Shown here piece after piece: positions 7,348 to 10,581 of a stretch of DNA of 10,581 nt. This stretch comes from Candidatus Competibacteraceae bacterium (GTDB lineage Bacteria; Pseudomonadota; Gammaproteobacteria; Competibacterales; Competibacteraceae): assembly GCA_020445005.1 (NCBI GenBank), contig JAGRHM010000001.1, positions 1-10,581 of the forward strand, written 5' to 3'. The first letter of the stretch is position 1; every line of letters begins with the position of its first letter. The notes under the pieces are model-generated. The model did not search any database. It was not told the origin of the DNA and saw only the letters and a program-made list of their open reading frames with translations. Made by a program: the position numbers and the translations under genes.

Positions 7348-8858
7348 ATTAACACCACATCATATTGTTCGCGGCTGTACAGCACTTCCGCCTGAAATTT
7401 GATGGGTATCTCAATGAACGCCTCCAGTTGCGCGACGCTGTGCGACTCCTGATCCAGCATGACATCCACTACATCCGGCGCAGCCAGCACCACAAACTGA
7501 CGCGGCGCGTACTGCCGGGTCTCACGCAACAGTTCGCGGAAAATTTCATAACATATTGTCTCCGCCGTCTTGATGGAGCCGCGTCCATCGCAGAGCGGAC
7601 AGGGTTCGCATAGAATCTGTCCCAGACTCTCGCGGGTGCGCTTGCGCGTCATTTCCACCAGACCCAGAGGCGACACTTGGGAAATATGGCTTTTGGCGCG
7701 ATCTTTCTCCAGATGTTTCTCCAGCGCCTTGAGTACGGCCTGGCGGTGTTCCTCGCTGGCCATATCAATGAAATCCAGAATAATAATTCCGCCCAGGTTG
7801 CGCAGCCGCAATTGCCGGGCAATTGCCGCCGCTGCTTCCAGGTTGGTCTTGAAAATCGTCTCTTCCAAATTACGGTGTCCGACGTAGGCGCCGGTATTCA
7901 CGTCAATCGTGGTCATGGCTTCGGTCTGGTCGACCACCAGATAGCCTCCCGATTTCAAATGGACTTTCTTGCCCAGCGCCCGCTGGATTTCATCATCGAT
8001 GCCATACAACTCGAAAATAGGCCGCTCGCCGGGATAGTGCTCCAGGCGCGACACCATCTCCGGCACAAATTTTTCGGCGAACTGCAACATGCGCTGACTG
8101 GTCTCGCGGGAATCGATGCGTACCTTCTCCACATTATCGCCGACGAAATCGCGCAGCACCCGCAGCACCAGCGGCAGATCCTCGTATAGCGCTATGATGC
8201 CGCTGGTTTCGCAGATGCGGTCCTGAATGGAGCTCCATAAGCGTTGCAGAAATTGCATATCAGCGCGTAATGCCCAAGCCTCTGCGCCTTCCGCTGCGGT
8301 GCGCACGATATAGCCGCCGCCGAATTCGGCGCGGAAGGCGTTAACCACCTCTTTTAAGCGTTGCCGCTCGCGTTCGCCGTCGATTTTGACGGATACGCCC
8401 GCTACGTCGGAATCGGCCAGGAATACCAGAAACCGGGATGGCAAGGTAATGTGCGTCGTCAACCGCGCGCCCTTGGTGCCGATCGGGTCCTTGATCACCT
8501 GCACGACCAGTTCCTGACCCTCGCGCACCAGGTCGGTAATAACCGGCGCTGTTCCGTTAGCGGTAGTTGGAGTGGCCGTTTCGGACAGGCAGGACTCCAG
8601 TCGGCATTCGGGGCGAATATCGGAAACGTGCAGGAACGCCGCCCGCTCCAGGCCGATGTCCACGAATGCCGCCTCCATGCCCGGCAGCACCCGGGCGACC
8701 CGGCCCTTATAAATATTGCCGACCAAGCCGCGCCGGCCCGCTCGTTCGATCAGGATTTCCTGGAGAACGCCGTTCTCGACCACCGCAACCCGGGTTTCGC
8801 GGGGCGTTACGTTGATCAAGATTTCGTCGCCCGTGCCGCCTTCGGCGCGTGTGGTCAT
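7344..8858 (-). CDS. rng: Ribonuclease G
   Basis: A 504-residue RNase E/G-family endoribonuclease that matures the 5' end of 16S rRNA and turns over some mRNAs; E. coli RNase G has 489 residues. The start of the core, EILINVTPRETRVAVVENG, is the family signature. An S1 RNA-binding domain covers about 45-140 (GNIYKGRVARVLPGMEAAFVD). The 5'-sensor and DNase-I-like regions follow. Catalytic metal-binding Asp residues are Asp319 in TTIDVNTGA and Asp362 in IILDFIDM. The zinc-link-type motif C-P-L-C-D-G-R-G is at 420-427. The C-terminus ends shortly after the catalytic part, with no scaffold tail, which separates it from RNase E. The ATG at 8858 is preceded by GAGGT only about one base away, so the ribosome site is poorly spaced. 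It lies 33 bases after maf and overlaps the yhdP start by four bases, indicating one operon. Confidence 0.97.
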   Translation of the reverse strand: MTTRAEGGTGDEILINVTPRETRVAVVENGVLQEILIERAGRRGLVGNIYKGRVARVLPGMEAAFVDIGLERAAFLHVSDIRPECRLESCLSETATPTTANGTAPVITDLVREGQELVVQVIKDPIGTKGARLTTHITLPSRFLVFLADSDVAGVSVKIDGERERQRLKEVVNAFRAEFGGGYIVRTAAEGAEAWALRADMQFLQRLWSSIQDRICETSGIIALYEDLPLVLRVLRDFVGDNVEKVRIDSRETSQRMLQFAEKFVPEMVSRLEHYPGERPIFELYGIDDEIQRALGKKVHLKSGGYLVVDQTEAMTTIDVNTGAYVGHRNLEETIFKTNLEAAAAIARQLRLRNLGGIIILDFIDMASEEHRQAVLKALEKHLEKDRAKSHISQVSPLGLVEMTRKRTRESLGQILCEPCPLCDGRGSIKTAETICYEIFRELLRETRQYAPRQFVVLAAPDVVDVMLDQESHSVAQLEAFIEIPIKFQAEVLYSREQYDVVLM

Positions 8859-8891
8859 ACCTCAGATTCCATTGAAATTAAAGTTTATTTT

Positions 8892-9467
8892 TTATAAATT
8901 TAAGTGGAATTCGCGCAGCAATTCCGCGGTTTCAAACAGCGGCAGGCCCATGACTCCGGAGTAACTGCCACGCAATTCTGCGATGAACGCCGCCGCGCGA
9001 CCCTGGATGCCATAGCCGCCGGCTTTGTCGCAGGGCTCGCCGGTTTTCCAGTAGGCCATGCACTCGGCGAGGGTCAATTCACGAAATCGCACCCGGCTCT
9101 CTTGTACTTTGACCGCGATTTGCGCCGGGGTTGCCAAAGCCACTGCGCTGAACACCTGATGTTCGCACCCGGACAGGCGGGTCAGCATGGCCAGACCCTC
9201 CTCCCGGTCGCGCGGCTTGCCGAGAATCGTCCCCTGGATCACCACGGAGGTATCCGCGCCCAGCACCGGGGCGGGCTTTTTGCGTCCCAGGGTTTGCACG
9301 CCGGTTTGCGCCTTGGCCTGCGCCAAGCGGGCGACATAGTCATAGGCGCCTTCTTCGCGCCGAGGCGTTTCGTCCACTGCGACCCGCAGCAGGCGGTAAG
9401 CGACGCCAATTTGTTGCAACAGTTCACGACGGCGCGGCGATGCGGAAGCCAGGTAGATGAAGGGCAT
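8892..9467 (-). CDS. maf: Maf/YhdE nucleoside triphosphate pyrophosphatase
   Basis: A 191-residue Maf-family enzyme that hydrolyses non-canonical or excess nucleoside triphosphates to monophosphate and pyrophosphate. Motifs in order: LASASPRR at 6-13, Glu33 (VDE), GADT with Asp72, GKPRD with Lys84 and DKAGGYGIQG near 147-156. The sequence is closer to E. coli YhdE (dTTP/UTP) than to YceF (m7GTP), as its position before rng also suggests. A start at ATG 9467 places LASASPRR at the usual distance from the N-terminus. An in-frame ATG at 9512 would add 15 residues without family likeness. Neither start has a clear ribosome site, so the choice rests on family length. This is the first gene of the maf-rng-yhdP-hydrolase unit. 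The usual upstream gene mreD is absent. Confidence 0.95.
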   Translation of the reverse strand: MPFIYLASASPRRRELLQQIGVAYRLLRVAVDETPRREEGAYDYVARLAQAKAQTGVQTLGRKKPAPVLGADTSVVIQGTILGKPRDREEGLAMLTRLSGCEHQVFSAVALATPAQIAVKVQESRVRFRELTLAECMAYWKTGEPCDKAGGYGIQGRAAAFIAELRGSYSGVMGLPLFETAELLREFHLNL

Positions 9468-9541
9468 GGGAAGATTTACAACGGTTTGATGCTCTGGCGC
9501 AAGATTGACCATTCGGATTCATGACAGGGAACGCACAGGAG

Positions 9542-9576
9542 TGCGTAGCCTGGATGGAGCGTAACGGAATCCAGAG
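9542..9576. repeat. Dispersed-repeat-like palindrome (GTAGCCTGGATGGAGC type)
   Basis: The stretch begins CGTAGCCTGGATGGAGCG and ends GGAATCCAG, with CTGGAT (9550-9555) and ATCCAG (9569-9574) as inverted arms. From memory, the pattern 'GTAGCCxGGATGxAGCGxAxCGGAATCCxGG' is a frequent small dispersed element between genes in Proteobacteria. It sits between the SUMF1-fold gene and maf, in the likely leader of the maf operon. Confidence 0.55.
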
Positions 9577-9623
9577 TGGCCTGGCCAGCGAAAAGGAAAA
9601 CCGTTGGTCTGAATAGGATCGCG

Positions 9624-9665
9624 AGAGACTATAGCTTAAAGCATACCGGGATTGAACCAGTCTCT
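9624..9665. repeat. Inverted repeat AGAGACT / AGTCTCT between genes
   Basis: Perfect seven-base arms at 9624-9630 and 9659-9665 enclose 28 bases. An alternative five-pair stem ACCGG/CCAGT (9645-9649 with 9657-9661, one G-T pair) with a seven-base loop competes with the right arm. Read on the minus strand this inner hairpin has exactly the shape of a tRNA T-arm with loop TTCAATC. The repeat overlaps the promoter candidate for the maf operon, so it could be an operator or a structured leader. Confidence 0.4.
9628..9656 (-). promoter_or_regulatory. Candidate sigma-70 promoter of the maf operon
   Basis: On the minus strand TTCAAT (9656-9651) and TATAGT (9633-9628) are separated by 17 bases. The -10 matches the consensus at five of six positions; the -35 is weak at three of six. 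The predicted start near 9621 gives a leader of about 150 bases before ATG 9467. It lies just after the stop of the SUMF1-fold gene, where a new transcript would be needed if that gene is independent. Confidence 0.4.
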
Positions 9666-9683
9666 TTTAACGCGAACGGTGAC

Positions 9684-10581
9684 TTAATCATCGCCCCGAA
9701 CTCGGGCACAGCGAAAGCCGAGGCTGTCGTAGCGGTTGACGGGGGGAACGCGGGAGCGGAACGCTGCACGCACACGACGCGCGATGTCGTACCAGGACCC
9801 GCCGCGCAGAACACGGAGCGCGTCGGTGTCGCGGTCTTCCCACGCCGATCTGTCGTCTGGAGCGCCCTCGTAGTGGTCGTGCCAGTGGTCTTGGCACCAC
9901 TCCCAAACGTTGCCTAACATGTCATATAGGCCCCAGGGATTAGCTCGTTTAAGCTTGACCGGGTGCGTTCCCACCTTCGTATGCGAGTATTGTTTTTCCT
10001 CCCAATCGGAACTGTCCTCACCATGGTCCAGATCGAATTTGACCCCGCTGTTGCCGCCGTACCAGGCGATGGAATCGAGCGCCGGGCTGTTACGTGCGCC
10101 GAGAATCTCTAAAGCGCCAGTATAGATCGCCGTCTCCGTCCCCGCTCGGCAGGCGTACTCCCACTGGGCTTCGCTGGGCAGCGTCAAGTCGAGACCAGGA
10201 ATCCGGTCGTTGATACATGCCAGAAAGTCCTGCGCCTCGTGCCAGCTCACGGTTTCCACCGGCCGGGTTGAACTTTGAAAGCGACTCGGGTTGTTACCCA
10301 TCACGGCTTCCCACAAGGCTTGAGTGCAGGGCGTGTCGCATAACCAGTAGCCTTTGGTCAGCGTGACTTGATGACGGGGGCCTTCATCGTTGTAACGGCC
10401 CGGCTCCTCCTCCGGTGACCCCATCCAGAACCGACCCGGTGGAATCCAGCGCAGGCGTTGGATGACAAGCTTACCTTGACTCGGTTCAACAGCGATTTCG
10501 CACCACAACCCGAAATGGTCGCGGCCGATAGCCCTGGCCCAGGTAGGTTTCGTGAGGCGGCGAAACGTCAGGTGCTCGCGG
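9684..10581 (-). CDS. SUMF1/FGE-fold (EgtB/PvdO-type) protein, 5' end outside window
   Basis: The minus-strand frame stays open to the window edge. A TTG at 10508 could be taken as a start, but 24 in-frame codons upstream read through 'WARAIGRDHFGLW', a conserved-looking lead-in to this domain, so the start lies beyond the window. Numbering from that TTG: IPPGRFWMGSP at 22-32 opens the formylglycine-generating-enzyme-sulfatase (C-type-lectin-like) domain; LPSEAQWEYACRAG is at 110-123, NPWGLYDMLGNVWEWC at 190-205, RGGSW at 235-239 and the end GFRCARV near 264-270. True FGEs carry two active-site cysteines shortly after RGGS[WF]; here these positions are Asp241 and Val246, so sulfatase-type cysteine oxidation is unlikely. 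No EgtB iron-binding HX3HXE motif is visible in this part. The domain more likely binds a ligand or partner, and its C-terminus resembles a retroelement-diversified variable region. No terminator or ribosome site links it to maf, 216 bases away. Confidence 0.88.
   Translation of the reverse strand, partial: REHLTFRRLTKPTWARAIGRDHFGLWCEIAVEPSQGKLVIQRLRWIPPGRFWMGSPEEEPGRYNDEGPRHQVTLTKGYWLCDTPCTQALWEAVMGNNPSRFQSSTRPVETVSWHEAQDFLACINDRIPGLDLTLPSEAQWEYACRAGTETAIYTGALEILGARNSPALDSIAWYGGNSGVKFDLDHGEDSSDWEEKQYSHTKVGTHPVKLKRANPWGLYDMLGNVWEWCQDHWHDHYEGAPDDRSAWEDRDTDALRVLRGGSWYDIARRVRAAFRSRVPPVNRYDSLGFRCARVRGDD
9723..9791 (-). other. Candidate hypervariable segment of the SUMF1-fold protein
   Basis: These codons encode residues 240-262 (numbered from TTG 10508), starting with Tyr-Asp-Ile right after RGGSW and ending with Tyr-Asp-Ser right before LGFRCARV. 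In proteins diversified by diversity-generating retroelements, adenine-rich AAY codons of a template become NNY codons at these lectin-fold surface positions. Here they read TAC GAC ATC, later TTC, TCC, GTT, GTC and AAC, then TAC GAC AGC, all compatible with AAC or AAT ancestors. One position is CGT, compatible only with AAT. The template and reverse transcriptase are not in the window, so this is a pattern match only. Confidence 0.35.

Noticed and set aside
8904..9524. Plus-strand ORF of 206 codons opposite maf
   Set aside because: Antisense shadow of a GC-rich gene; all family motifs (LASASPRR, GADT, GIQG) are on the minus strand.
9648..9660. GGGATTGAACC resembling the end of some CRISPR repeats
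   Set aside because: It occurs once, with no second copy at spacer distance and no cas gene in the window.
9645..9661. tRNA-like T-arm (ACTGG-TTCAATC-CCGGT on the minus strand)
   Set aside because: As a tRNA gene: the following bases (ATGCTTT) have no matching acceptor strand about 60 bases upstream, and no anticodon arm is visible; that region is the coding end of the SUMF1-fold gene. Kept only as a possible remnant.
9576..9917. Plus-strand ORF of 113 codons opposite the end of the SUMF1-fold gene
   Set aside because: It spans an intergenic spacer and the antisense of a clearly recognised domain, has no ribosome site and its product resembles nothing I know.
9684..10508. Functional formylglycine-generating enzyme
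   Set aside because: Both active-site cysteine positions after RGGSW are replaced and no sulfatase gene is nearby.

Overview
The window looks like a gammaproteobacterial chromosome segment. The four genes maf, rng, yhdP and a nitrilase-family gene lie in this order on the minus strand, which is the arrangement known downstream of mreBCD in Pseudomonas (E. coli has the same order without the nitrilase gene). The accessory proteins on both sides are a Glu/Gln/Arg-rich repeat protein, an OmpA-like lipoprotein and a SUMF1-fold protein. Their style recalls large environmental gammaproteobacterial genomes such as Candidatus Competibacteraceae; that placement is an impression from memory, not a result.

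Layout. Positions 1-2686 (plus strand) hold a two-gene unit: the 3' part of a repeat/coiled-coil protein whose 5' end lies outside the window, then an OmpA-domain lipoprotein whose ATG overlaps the preceding stop codon by one base (TAATG). Positions 2687-2804 are a convergent intergenic spacer rich in small inverted repeats. Positions 2805-9467 (minus strand) hold the conserved cluster in transcription order: maf (nucleotide pyrophosphatase), rng (RNase G), yhdP (AsmA-like envelope protein) and a carbon-nitrogen hydrolase. Spacing is tight, with a GTGA overlap between rng and yhdP and 16 bases between yhdP and the hydrolase. Positions 9468-9683 are a spacer with a dispersed-repeat-like palindrome and a promoter candidate embedded in an inverted repeat. 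Positions 9684-10581 (minus strand) hold the 3' part of a SUMF1/FGE-fold gene that is still open at the window edge.

How the genes relate. The conserved cluster combines housekeeping nucleotide clean-up (Maf), rRNA/mRNA processing (RNase G), phospholipid movement to the outer membrane (YhdP) and amide repair (Nit-type hydrolase). It is cut off on both sides from its usual neighbours: mreD is not next to maf, and tldD is not next to the hydrolase. The plus-strand pair looks like an envelope module: a lipoprotein with a TPR and an OmpA domain, translationally coupled to a repeat protein.

The most interesting signal is the C-terminus of the SUMF1-fold gene. It has lost the two FGE cysteines, and its RGGSW...GFRCARV segment has the layout of a diversity-generating-retroelement variable region, with mostly NNC codons at the expected surface positions. 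No reverse transcriptase or template repeat is visible in the window, so this remains a hypothesis.
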